Source: Chrysaora quinquecirrha (lineage: Eukaryota; Cnidaria; Scyphozoa; Semaeostomeae; Pelagiidae). From it: a DNA stretch of 64,000 bases. The position numbers and the translations under genes are program-made. The notes beneath the pieces are model-generated. The model was given only the letters and a program-made list of their open reading frames with translations, was not told the DNA's origin and ran no database searches. Shown here piece by piece: positions 54,843-64,000 of the stretch. Location: the NCBI GenBank assembly GCA_014526335.1, contig JACTAT010000033.1, positions 570,876-634,875 of the forward strand, in the 5' to 3' direction. Position 1 is the first letter of the stretch. Every line of letters begins with the position of its first letter.

Positions 54843-56341
54843 GGCATACCGTAAAAACCAGACCCTAGGACGTGAGACCCCTGAGACCTTTAGGACCATT
54901 AAGTACTGACATCAAAAAGGACCGTAAACACCAGAGGGTATTCGCCTTCTAAGAACAAAAGAAGATCGCAGTAGGCTGTCAGTCCGGGTTTTCTTAGTAG
55001 TGGTACTTCCGCTAGTTGGCTGCCTGCCTTCTCTTACGTCTTTCAGTAGTCAATAATATTAATTATTGATTTTTGTTGTTTGATTGAATACCTCACTGTC
55101 TTTCTTAGAGCTATGGCCCAAACAAAAACACTTCTTTTCAAGCTAATGCAATTTTTTAAGTTTCGATAGATGTCTGTTATTTTAGCGCTCTTTTTGGCTG
55201 TCTGCCTTCAGGTGTTTCAGTCTCAATTTATATCAATTTCCCTTTATTTGTCTTTATTGCAGCGAAGACATTTCTAGGGGTTTCTTGTTTGGCTAATATG
55301 TAGCGACCGAAACAAAATAAGTTTTGAGAGAATAGATTTGCTGTTGACTTCTATTTATTACAGCATGATTAGAGCCAGAGCACATGTCGTAAATTGGCTT
55401 GATTTGAAGAGATTTGAGGCGGTTTGTTATGTTTTGGGGGACAGCGAGAAAAAATTCAATAGAAAACTTGAGGGTGAGGGTACTACCTATTGACTTTCGA
55501 GTGACTTTCACAAGAAGCTCAATTTTTTTACTTGTCAAATCAAGAACATCTAGTTATTAATGTCGTTCGATTCGAGGGATATTTCACGTTTCAAAAAGAT
55601 TTTTACTAAGACAACAGGATTTCCAAAGATTCCCGTGAAAACGATAGCTTTCCAAGCAAGGATGTACGAGATTTTCAAGGACTGAATCGCCCCTCTGTTC
55701 GATTTCTTAAAATGCGCAAGATAATTTATACGAAACATAGGTATCGCGAATTGTCGACGTAAAGTAGAGGTGCGATGCTGCAATGCAGAAATGGACAAGA
55801 TTTATGAAATTTTCACAAAAGAACAAAGCAAGTTTCGAAAAACTGTTTCAAGATTTTTTGTTTCAAAATCAGGATTTTCTCAAAAGCAAACCAGACCAAA
55901 ACAAGACTTTGTTGGGCGATTCTTCGTTTGGCCTCGCGATGCAATATGTAAGCTTATGGATTTGAATGAAATGCGGCTACGACAGCTGCATACCTTGATA
56001 ATATCTCAAGAACCCAGAATCTAGTTTTAAGGCATCTATCGATGCTTAAAAATTGCATTAAACTGAAAAGAAATGTTTTTATTTGGGCCGACAGTTAGCT
56101 ATTCAAACAACAAAGATTAATTAATAAAAAGTATTGACTGAGAGACGCACGAGAAGGCAAGCAGCCAAATAGCGGAAGAACCACTATTAAGAAAACCCGG
56201 ACTGACAGCCTACTGCGATCTTCTGTTGTTCTTAGAAGGCGAATACCCTCTGGTGTTAACGGTCCTTTTTGATGTAAGTACTTAATGGTCCTAAAGGTCT
56301 CAGGGGTCTCACGTCCTAGGGTCTGGTTTTTACGGTATGCC
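54843..56341. mobile_element. 1.5-kb DNA transposon with about 245-bp terminal inverted repeats
   Basis: GGCATACCGTAAAAACCAG begins the left TIR (54843-55089), whose inverse forms the right TIR (56101-56341). They agree over almost their whole length, for example ACGTGAGACCCCTGAGACC and CGGACTGACAGCCTACTGCG. The 1-kb interior has only short frames without recognisable transposase, so it looks non-autonomous. No matching target duplication was seen (ATTATAC on the left, CTTCCCG on the right). The right TIR forms the 3' end of the GPCR gene. Confidence 0.9.
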
Positions 56342-57389
56342 CTTCCCGAACAAATATGGTTAGTTGGTAATTGTCATTTCGTACTTTTCTTTCCCTCACT
56401 GCTTTACTGTTGAAATGAAGCACTTCTCCGCTGGGTCTTCTTTCTGTCATTATCTCATCCTTAAGACACCCTCTTTCTTGCAAATATCGTTTCAACTTTC
56501 TGAATTCTTTAATGATACTTTTTCTCACATCGCTCATGCCTAGGCCATATAAGAAAGGATCAACAAGCACATTGAGCTGCATCAAAGCGACGGCGATTCC
56601 AGTTGTCAGCGGGTCCACGAAATGATGTGTTCTTTGATATAGAAACATTATTACTTTTGGGAACATACAGATCATATAGAGAACTATGACGGCACTTGCG
56701 GCAGCACTAAGTTTCATTTGACGCTTCCAGCCATCCCGCTTCTCTGCCTCCACGCCGAAATACACCGGTGCTGTTCGGATCTTCTCTCTGCTGAGTTTGT
56801 ATAATCTCACTTGAACATATATCAATGGTATCATACTCCCGGTGACAAAAACGGAGTACATGATTGTATAGAAATCAGATGAAACTGGTAGTCCCTCATT
56901 ACTTTGAAGTTTATCAACTAGGACCACAAGCAACCCACATAGAACCGCTGTTATCCATACACAAATTAGGCCACTTGTTACTCTTTTGCAGGTGACTATC
57001 ATATAAACATGAAGACTGTGAACACAAGCGATGTATCGTTCAATTGACAGCGCAACTATACTGCCACTGGCTGAAACCGTTGCAACCGTACTAAGGAATT
57101 TGATGGTCAAACGAAAGTTTTCGCAAGCTGTTCCACTAGAAGAAGGGTTCACAGCAATCATAGAAACAATGACAAGCGGGCGAAATATTAACTGTGTCAG
57201 ATCTGATACCGTTAAGCTCATGATGATGCTGTGTCTAGGGTTCCGTAAGCGCAGACGAAAACATATAACGAAAAGCACTAAAACATGGAACGGCGTTGCA
57301 ATAAAGGCCAACACGAAAGCTGATGTGGTTGGTATTTTTCCTAAACACGGTGCATTTACAAATACATTACTACCATTTTGCGATACCAT
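56316..57389 (-). CDS. Class A (rhodopsin-like) G protein-coupled receptor, single exon
   Basis: 357 codons from the ATG at 57389; the frame runs further up without an earlier ATG. Seven membrane segments are visible. N-terminus with NGS glycosylation site (residue 5). TM2 has SLTVSDL with Asp63. Cys89 lies at the TM3 start, and ERY (117-119) replaces DRY at the end of TM3. TM4 contains a Trp (VWITAVLCG), TM6 has MCMFP-type FP, and TM7 DPFLYGLG is the N/DPxxY motif. No Cys is seen in the second extracellular loop, so the usual disulphide may be absent. The ligand is unknown; cell-surface signalling is inferred from the family. The last residues (HTVKTRP) and stop come from the TIR of the neighbouring transposon. 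A LINE starts about 45 bp upstream. It is intact, so it may be expressed. Confidence 0.88.
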   Translation of the reverse strand: MVSQNGSNVFVNAPCLGKIPTTSAFVLAFIATPFHVLVLFVICFRLRLRNPRHSIIMSLTVSDLTQLIFRPLVIVSMIAVNPSSSGTACENFRLTIKFLSTVATVSASGSIVALSIERYIACVHSLHVYMIVTCKRVTSGLICVWITAVLCGLLVVLVDKLQSNEGLPVSSDFYTIMYSVFVTGSMIPLIYVQVRLYKLSREKIRTAPVYFGVEAEKRDGWKRQMKLSAAASAVIVLYMICMFPKVIMFLYQRTHHFVDPLTTGIAVALMQLNVLVDPFLYGLGMSDVRKSIIKEFRKLKRYLQERGCLKDEIMTERRPSGEVLHFNSKAVRERKVRNDNYQLTIFVREGHTVKTRP

Positions 57390-57433
57390 TTTGTTACGAA
57401 ATCTTCCTTCCAAGAGTAATCGAGTACAATGAA

Positions 57434-58297
57434 GTTTGTCCAAATCAACAGTTAACGTCGCTAACCTTTAATTCTAATTTTAAATGTCCATGTAAAGGAA
57501 ATAAACTAAATCTAGAAGACTACCGCCTACTTGATACTCTGAAACTAAATAGGCTAGATTTAAAAGAACACGACCATCTTTTTGACAGTGATATTGATAA
57601 CTATGCTAGATTTCATACTAATTTCGATTATTTTACAAGCCATGATTTTCATAAACTATCGAAGAATTCAAAAGCTATAAATATAAATACGTTTAGTTTA
57701 ATTCACACAAACATCCAATCATTATTAAAAAATAAAGATAATCTTGAATTATTGTGTAGTGAACTTGATTATAACTTTGATGTCATAGCTGTAACCGAAA
57801 CGTGGCATAATAATTCAAACTCGGATCTTTTTGATAATCTATTAATACCTGGCTTCCATAATTATGTTGGCCAAAAAAGTAATACAAAATGCGGAGGCTC
57901 AGGTTTCTTCGTTTCTGAGTCTCTAAACGTAATAGAACGTACAAAACTTAACAAAACTTTTAAAAATGATGAATGCGAGTTTGATGCTTCTTGGATTGAG
58001 ATTGAAAATAAAATGGTAAAAATATAATCCTAGCAGCCATATATAACCACCCTCGCAAAAATCCGACTGAATTTTTAAACTACTTGGATTCAACACTTAA
58101 AAGAATAAGTAAAGAGAATAAGATCATTCTAATATCTGGAGATTTTAATATCGATCTCTTAAGATTTGATAAAACCAGTTGGCTGAAGACTTCATTAACC
58201 TTATGTTTTCAAATTTTTTCAGCCATTAATTCTGCAACCTTCTAGAATTGTTAGTAACAGACGCCCTACACTGATAGATAATATCTTTATCAACTCT
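57434..58297 (+). pseudogene. Endonuclease region of the LINE, frameshifted
   Basis: The first frame has SLIHTNIQSLLKNKDNLELL and FDVIAVTETWHNNSNSDLF, the start of an APE-type endonuclease. It ends at 58025. The next frame carries LAAIYNHPRKNPTEF and the catalytic ISGDFNIDLLRFD. Further one-base shifts near 58190 and 58222 lead into the ORF that starts before 58298. At least three indels make the nuclease non-functional. Confidence 0.88.
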
Positions 58298-60562
58298 GTG
58301 AATATTAACCTTACAAGTGGAAATCTAATCCCTAAAGTATCTGACCATATGCCAAATTTTGCGATACTTAATCTTGAAATGGAAAGAAAAAAAACAAATG
58401 ATGCTACTAAGCGCAACATAAAAAACCTAAATCAAAATAATTTCCTAAGCGACTTACATTCTATTGACTTCAATTTCGTAAATAGCTCAGTTTCTACACT
58501 AGAAGAAAAATACACCTACTTCCACGAACAATTCCTGGGTGTTGTTGACAAACATGCTCCTTTAAAAAGACTAACAAAACAAGAACGAAAACGAAATCGT
58601 AAACCATGGATAACAAATGGAATTCTTAAGTCGATTAGAATAAAAATAGTCTGTACAAAAATTCATAAAACAAATGATAATTTCTGGTATCAAAGATATA
58701 AATATTACAGAGATATGTTAAACCACCTAATACGTAAAAGTAAACGTAATCATCATGAACGATACTTCACTAACTTCAAAAATAATTCTAAAAAAATTTG
58801 GACAGGGATTAATGAACTAATTGAAAAATCAAAACGTAAACATGTGGCAAAAATTGAAATCAAAATAAACGGTAACATTGTTAGAGAGAACAATATTATT
58901 GCAAACCATTTTAATAAATATTTTACAAATATTGCAAGTAATCTTGTAAATAAGCTTGGAAACACGAGAGTAAACTACGAAAGTTACCTAAAAAACCCGA
59001 TCTCAAAATCTTTTTTTATCTCTCCAGTTACTCTTTCTGAGGTAAAATTTGCAATTAGTTCTCTAGATGAAACTAAAGCTCCCGATTCTTACGATTTACC
59101 CCCCAAACTTATAAAGTTAAGCTCTGAAGCAATATTAAGCCCACTAACTAATCTCATAAATAACTCGTTTAGCTCTGGTTATTACCCTAAATGTTTGAAG
59201 TATGCTAAGGTAATTCCAGTATATAAATCTAAGTCGCCTTATGAAGTTTCAAACTACAGGCCAATTTCACTACTGCCTTTTTTCAACAAAATTTGTGAAA
59301 AACTAATGTATCAAAGATTGATAAAATTTATAGAAGAAAACAAAATTATTTATCAGCACCAATTTGGCTTTCAAAAAAGTAAATCAACCTCCCAAGCAAT
59401 TCTAGATATGTCTATGAAAATAGTAAATGCAATCGAAAATAATAAAATATCATGCTGTGTGTTTCTGGACTTTGCAAAAGCTTTTGACACAGTAGATCAC
59501 AACATACTGATTAAGAAACTTGATTATTACGGTATAAGAGGCACTGCTTTGAAATGGTTCAAATCGTACCTAAGTGATAGAACACAGAGAGTAAGTATAA
59601 ATGGTGAATTGTCAAATGATCTTAGTATAAAATATGGCGTTCCTCAAGGTAGCGTCCTTGGACCCTTGTTATTTTTGTTGTATATAAACGATATCCCGCT
59701 TTCCTCAAAGGTTCTAAACTTTCACCTTTTCGCTGATGATACCAGTATCTTTCATGCAGACAAAGATTTGAATAAACTTGAAAGTACAATAAATAAAGAA
59801 CTTACCTCAGTCTCAGATTGGCTAATTGCAAATAAACTTACACTAAATCTTAGTAAATCTAACTTCTTATTAATTCATCCTCGACAAAAGACTCTTAGAA
59901 AAAAAATTGAATTGAAACTAAATAATGAATTGATAAGGGAAGTAGAAGAGGTAAAATACTTGGGAGTACTTATTGATAAACATCTAAACTGGAAACCTCA
60001 GATTCAAAACTTAAACACAAAAATTTCAAAAGGCATTGGAATTCTAAGAAAAGTACGACACCTTGTTCCACAAAGTGTTTTACTCAAAATCTATAACGCA
60101 TTCATTCTTCCATATATTACTTATGGACTGTTAAACTGGGGAAGTGCAACTAAAACTGCCCTTGCCCCACTTGATAAAAAATTAAAAAAAGCTGTAAGAA
60201 TAATAACATTCAAAAGTACATCTGATCATTCTAAACCAATTTTCAAATATCTCAATACATTAAACCTTGAAGATTGCTACAAATTCGAATGCGCTAAATT
60301 TATGTACGAATTAAGTAAAAACAGAACAGACTCCACTTTTAGTGACGTTTTTAAACAGGCCAAAGATATTCACAGCTTCAAAACACGGCATGCTACATCG
60401 GGAAAACTGTACAAACCCCGTTATAGAACAAATTATGGTAAGGACTTTATAACTAACACTGGTGTGAATATTTGGAATTCAATACCTGCAAAAATTCGGC
60501 AATCAAAATCAAAATCGTCTTTTTCTAAAGCCCTTAAAAAACTAATGATTTCGAAATACTAA
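58298..60562 (+). CDS. LINE reverse transcriptase (intact RT part of ORF2)
   Basis: 754 codons. It begins with the end of the endonuclease (VSDHMPNFAI, where S-D-H is the last catalytic motif), a basic linker, then RT: RPISLLPFFNKICEKLMYQR, FLDFAKAFDTVDHNIL (motif A with catalytic Asp), GVPQGSVLGPLLFLLYIND, FADDTSIF (catalytic), and LSKSNFLLIHP. The C-terminus (LPYITYGLLNWGSA, NIWNSIPAKIR) is typical of CR1/Jockey-type ORF2. The RT frame is free of stops, but with a broken endonuclease the copy cannot be autonomous. Confidence 0.92.
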   Translation: MNINLTSGNLIPKVSDHMPNFAILNLEMERKKTNDATKRNIKNLNQNNFLSDLHSIDFNFVNSSVSTLEEKYTYFHEQFLGVVDKHAPLKRLTKQERKRNRKPWITNGILKSIRIKIVCTKIHKTNDNFWYQRYKYYRDMLNHLIRKSKRNHHERYFTNFKNNSKKIWTGINELIEKSKRKHVAKIEIKINGNIVRENNIIANHFNKYFTNIASNLVNKLGNTRVNYESYLKNPISKSFFISPVTLSEVKFAISSLDETKAPDSYDLPPKLIKLSSEAILSPLTNLINNSFSSGYYPKCLKYAKVIPVYKSKSPYEVSNYRPISLLPFFNKICEKLMYQRLIKFIEENKIIYQHQFGFQKSKSTSQAILDMSMKIVNAIENNKISCCVFLDFAKAFDTVDHNILIKKLDYYGIRGTALKWFKSYLSDRTQRVSINGELSNDLSIKYGVPQGSVLGPLLFLLYINDIPLSSKVLNFHLFADDTSIFHADKDLNKLESTINKELTSVSDWLIANKLTLNLSKSNFLLIHPRQKTLRKKIELKLNNELIREVEEVKYLGVLIDKHLNWKPQIQNLNTKISKGIGILRKVRHLVPQSVLLKIYNAFILPYITYGLLNWGSATKTALAPLDKKLKKAVRIITFKSTSDHSKPIFKYLNTLNLEDCYKFECAKFMYELSKNRTDSTFSDVFKQAKDIHSFKTRHATSGKLYKPRYRTNYGKDFITNTGVNIWNSIPAKIRQSKSKSSFSKALKKLMISKY

Positions 60563-60640
60563 CACATTTCTATATTTTGTTAAAGGCACTTTTGTAGTTT
60601 TGCATTTTGCATTTTTTAAAAAAACTTGAAAAGCATTCCG

Positions 60641-60679
<39 letters not shown>

Positions 60680-61019
60680 AAATGCCATATTATGTTGTGC
60701 AAGCAATTTGTATTTTATTCTTTATCTTAACAAAAAAATTGTATACTTAATAAATTCCTATTTGTATATTCGATTTGATTATATTTAAAATCATTTAAAA
60801 TCCACTGTACACCTGGCACATGGCTCGAAAGCCCGGATGGGTTATTTCTATGTGTCAGTTATTTCTATGTGTCAGTTATTTCTATTTGATACAATTAATC
60901 TAATTAGAACTTTAATATTGCTATTCTTTTGTTTAAATTTTGTATCTCAGTTAATTATATTTCAGTATCATTGTAATTAAGCTGAGAATATACATAAATT
61001 GAATTGAATTGAATTGAAT

Positions 61020-61535
61020 CAGTGAGTCGTATGTTGCAATAGATCCACCCAAATCAAAGACAAATTCATTTTTGTCGTTTTGAAATCTCTATAATTTTCT
61101 GCGATATTCTAACAGAATACCGAGTGATCTGTGTATGCTTGGAGCGATTTGAAATGAACAAATACAAAATAACTAACGTCTTCTGACTTAAAATTGTTTG
61201 TAATAAAAGATGCTAATACCCATGCACCGCATTAGACAGCTCTTTAGATTCAGCTTCTATTTGTTACAAATTCCAGTAAAATTAATCGAAATGCGTGTTT
61301 TCCTAAACACCTTTGAGGGCGAGTGCCAAATACTGTTGCTTTTTTCTGCCACCCACCGATTTAAAAGTTATGTAATACTGCACGTCTTGGCGGAAAATGC
61401 AATGCGTGCTTATTACAAATAGATGACATGCGTCGGAAGCTTGGTGCCCCTCTTCTATTTGTATCCTATACTTAGCACTCCGATGGAGCCAGAAACGGGC
61501 TTTAAATCATTATTAATATTGCAAAAGCCCTAGAC
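61020..61535. other. Nothing recognised between LINE and tandem array
   Basis: About 500 bp of AT-rich sequence; a 70-codon frame at 61210-61422 has no family features. Confidence 0.5.
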
Positions 61536-61539
61536 CACG

Positions 61540-62560
61540 TTTACGCGATGTAGGATTCAGATGATCCTCATACCATTCCATACCCAACTGGTTTGCGACA
61601 CGGCATACTGAATACGGCATAAACGAAATCGTTTAATTACACGGAAGTAATCAATACATCATCGTATAAACACCTAAATCCGAAATGAACTCCACACGAT
61701 TTCATAACCTAATGGTTTGTGATACGGTATATTGAATATGGTATGAGTTAAAATCGCTTAAGTACACGGTACGGATCAAATGGCACCGTGTAGATACATA
61801 GATCCGATACGAGCCCCATACGATTTCATATCAAAATGGTTTGCGATACGGTATATTGAATACGGTATGAGTTAAAATCGCTTAAGTACACGGTAAGGAT
61901 CAAATGGCACCGTGTAGATACATAGATCCGATATGAGCCCCATACGATTTCATATCAAAATGGTTTGCGATACGGTATATTGAATACGGTATGAGTTAAA
62001 ATCGCTTAAGTACACGGTACGGATTAAATGGCACCGTGTAGATACATAGATCCGATATGAGCCCCATACGATTTCATATCAAAATGGTTTGCGATACGGT
62101 ATATTGAATACGGTATGAGTTAAAATCGCTTAAGTACACGGTACGGATTAAATGGCACCGTGTAGATACATAGATCCGATATGAGCCCCATACGATTTCA
62201 TATCAAAATGGTTTGCGATACGGTATATTGAATACGGTATGAGTTAAAATCGCTTAAGTACACGGTACGGATTAAATGGCACCGTGTAGACACATAGATC
62301 CGACATGAGCCCCATACGTTTTATATCAAAATGGTTTGCGATACGTAAATTAGATATGGTATGAAATGTATCGTTTAAGCATACCGTAAGAAGGAAACGG
62401 CACCGTGTACATACATCCGATATGAGCCCCATACGTTTTCATATCGAGATGGTTTGCGATACGGTATATCCAATACGGCATGAATCAAAATAGTTCCAGT
62501 ACACGGTAGACATCAAATACGGAACTCAGTTTTGTAAACATCGTGTAAACACGGCAGCCT
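61540..62560. repeat. 124-bp tandem array inside a MITE-like element
   Basis: GGTTTGCGATACGGTAT-type boxes begin at 61591, 61715, 61839, 61963, 62087, 62211, 62334 and 62452, giving a period of 124 bp that drops to 123 and 118 in the last units. The middle four are almost identical. The ends (CCACGTTTACGCGATG on the left, CATCGTGTAAACACGG on the right) form an imperfect TIR. GAATACGGTATGA also occurs in the MITE at 36172-36496. Confidence 0.9.
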
Positions 62561-62779
62561 CATTGCTGATCCGTTATGAAATCATTTTGGATTTGAAATG
62601 TTTTTACACAACAACGCATTCATTTTGTACCGTGTGTAACAACCTTTGCCACTGCGTATACAATACAGCTATAGCGTATTAATTTCGTGCCGAATTTGCA
62701 AGCATACTCATTCATTCGTTATCGTCTTCAATTATATGCAATGCCAATTTCAATCCATATCAAAAGGAATCTAAATGGA

Positions 62780-63584
62780 ATCCTTTCAATGTGCAACGGC
62801 CGGGACTGTGGTCGCTTTAGGAGAGGCAGTGCAGCAAATTTTGATTCAAATAGTTGAAGAAACACAAGCCCTGTTTACACTACGAAATTTCAACCCGGGT
62901 TCGACCCGGGTTGAAGTTAACCCGGGTTAAATTTTTGTAGTGTAAACGCGACTAACCCGGGTTGAACCCGGGTTGAAGTAACCCACCCGTTCGACCCGGG
63001 TTGAAGTTAACCCGGGTTAGATTTTGTAGTGTAAACGCGACTAACCCGGGTTGAACCCGGGTTGAAGTAACCCACCCGTTCGACCCGGGTTGAAGTTAAC
63101 CCGGGTTAAATTTTTGTAGTGTAAACGCGACTAACCCGGGTTGAACCCGGGTTGAAGTAACCCACCCGTTCGACCCGGGTTGAAGTTAACCCGGGTTAGA
63201 TTTTTGTAGTGTAAACGCGACTAACCCGGGTTGAACCCGGGTTGAAGTAACCCACCCGTTCGACCCGGGTTGAAGTTAACCCGGGTTAGATTTTTGTAGT
63301 GTAAACAGGGCTACAGGAAACAAGACAGAAGCAAAGAAAATGATGGAAGTAACCAACAAACAGGAAAATACTTCTTTAAATGCCTCCTTGAGCAGACAAG
63401 CTGGGATGTGAATCCTTTGTTTCATTTTCGTCCAATTAAAACTGAATTTGAAGCAAAATTTGCCGCAATAGCTCTCCCAAGGCGGCTTCGATACAGGTCG
63501 TTGCACGCGGAGGGGATTTCCTTACTCTGGATGTCCGCTGTCTCCCAGAAAAAATTGCCCCGACTCAGACCTCTTTGAAAGGTC
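62780..63584. mobile_element. Fold-back element of the GAAGATGGC family with a nested MITE
   Basis: Left arm GTGGTCGCTTTAGGAGAGGC with GTGCAGCAAATTTT; right arm AAAATTTGCCGCAATAGCTC through CAGACCTCTTTGAAAGG. The same arms as 36963-37423. Between them lies 62867-63312. Confidence 0.78.
62867..63312. mobile_element. MITE with core amplified into 90-bp AACCCGGGTT-rich units
   Basis: Termini AGCCCTGTTTACACTAC and GTAGTGTAAACAGGGCT. Between them a unit of 89-90 bp repeats: CGCGACTAACCCGGG begins at 62947, 63036, 63126 and 63216. Every unit carries several AACCCGGGTT palindromes and ends with TGTAGTGTAAACGCGAC, which resembles an internal copy of the MITE terminus. Confidence 0.9.
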
Positions 63585-63600
63585 CATGCGAGGAGCTGTA

Positions 63601-64000
63601 AATACACGAAGAAACTCTCGATAACTCGAACTTACATGAACAGATTCCAAAACCCCTTGATTGTTACAATGGTTGATCACAGTAGGGACTGATCCAGGAT
63701 TCAAAGAAGGAAGTGTCAAGCCTAGAGTAAGGGCGTGGGGTTAGAGCCTCCAGAAAAATTGTTGTGACCTCGCCCTTTCGATTTCGGAAAACGCCCTAAT
63801 TTATGCAGGGAAACCCTCTTTTTATTCTTCCACACGCCATTTTCGAGCTGAAAAATGGTTTAGAGAGAAACTATACGAATTTTATTGTCCATCTGTTACC
63901 TTTTACACTATTATGAACAATTGAATAGATTTTTTTGTTGATACTCATCAATTTACATTTCATACACTGCAGTTTATGTTGACTCAGTTCCAAAACATTG
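63601..64000. other. Right end: nothing recognised
   Basis: 400 bp with no gene, repeat or exon that I can support. Confidence 0.45.

Larger units (their letters stand above)
57434..61019 (+). mobile_element. CR1/L2-like LINE retrotransposon (5'-truncated)
   Basis: From about 57434 an endonuclease region, then an RT frame, then a 3' UTR with a T-run (60641-60670), a triplication of a TTATTTCTATGTGTCAG unit (about 60842-60890) and a short terminal tandem TTGAA repeat (60996-61019). Short tandem 3' tails are typical of CR1/L2-like elements. There is no ORF1, so the 5' end is cut. Confidence 0.85.

Noticed and set aside
55293..56024. Short frames inside the 1.5-kb inverted-repeat element as a transposase
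   Set aside because: All under 90 codons, without DDE or DNA-binding motifs; the element is better seen as non-autonomous.
57031..57432. 133-codon plus-strand frame opposite the GPCR
   Set aside because: Antisense shadow of the receptor, whose seven-segment pattern and motifs are clear on the minus strand.

Overview
This is a repeat-dominated piece of nuclear DNA from an invertebrate animal. Intron-rich genes with GT-AG borders, a single-exon class A GPCR, and BEL/Pao, CR1-like and Penelope-like retroelements, SINEs and many fold-back MITEs fit a cnidarian such as an anthozoan best. That assignment is inference; no ribosomal or mitochondrial marker is present. A run of exactly 500 N (2317-2816) is an assembly gap, so order and distance across it are uncertain.

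Left end (1-2316): the 3' part of a non-LTR reverse transcriptase gene (+), abutting a decayed Penelope-like element (-) with RT, a Cys-rich linker and the start of a GIY-YIG nuclease.

Satellite region (2817-34487): about 21 kb of a tandem satellite with a period near 197 bp, on the order of 100 monomers. Two BEL/Pao copies in the same orientation interrupt it. Copy 1 (6848-12426) has both LTRs, PBS and polypurine tract. Copy 2 (22744-27861) is 5'-truncated. Each has lost a different enzymatic piece: part of RNase H in copy 1, the protease in copy 2. The array holds subfamilies, a divergent block (29250-32990), a dimeric higher-order repeat, and a 1.5-kb segment present twice about 15.45 kb apart. 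A 20-base quasi-palindrome is the best conserved part of the monomer everywhere.

Gene region (34488-57389): exons of a TRP-type cation channel (+, 34669-43792) encode the end of an ankyrin region, six membrane segments, a pore and a coiled-coil tail. The introns hold microsatellites, an ACCTAT minisatellite and nested MITEs. Convergent to it is a gene assembled here from ten small exons on the minus strand (53630 down to 44312) that I recognise as GPKOW, a spliceosomal G-patch/KOW protein. Its G-patch exon and one exon between the KOW regions were not found. SINEs, tRNA-like repeats and hairpin MITEs occupy the introns. A single-exon rhodopsin-like GPCR (-, 56316-57389) follows. A 1.5-kb inverted-repeat transposon supplies its last codons and stop, and a CR1-like LINE (57434-61019) begins about 45 bp upstream of its ATG.

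Right end (61020-64000): a 124-bp tandem array (about 8 units), then a fold-back element carrying a nested MITE whose core is amplified into 90-bp units packed with AACCCGGGTT palindromes. Both arrays look like MITEs whose interiors have expanded in tandem.
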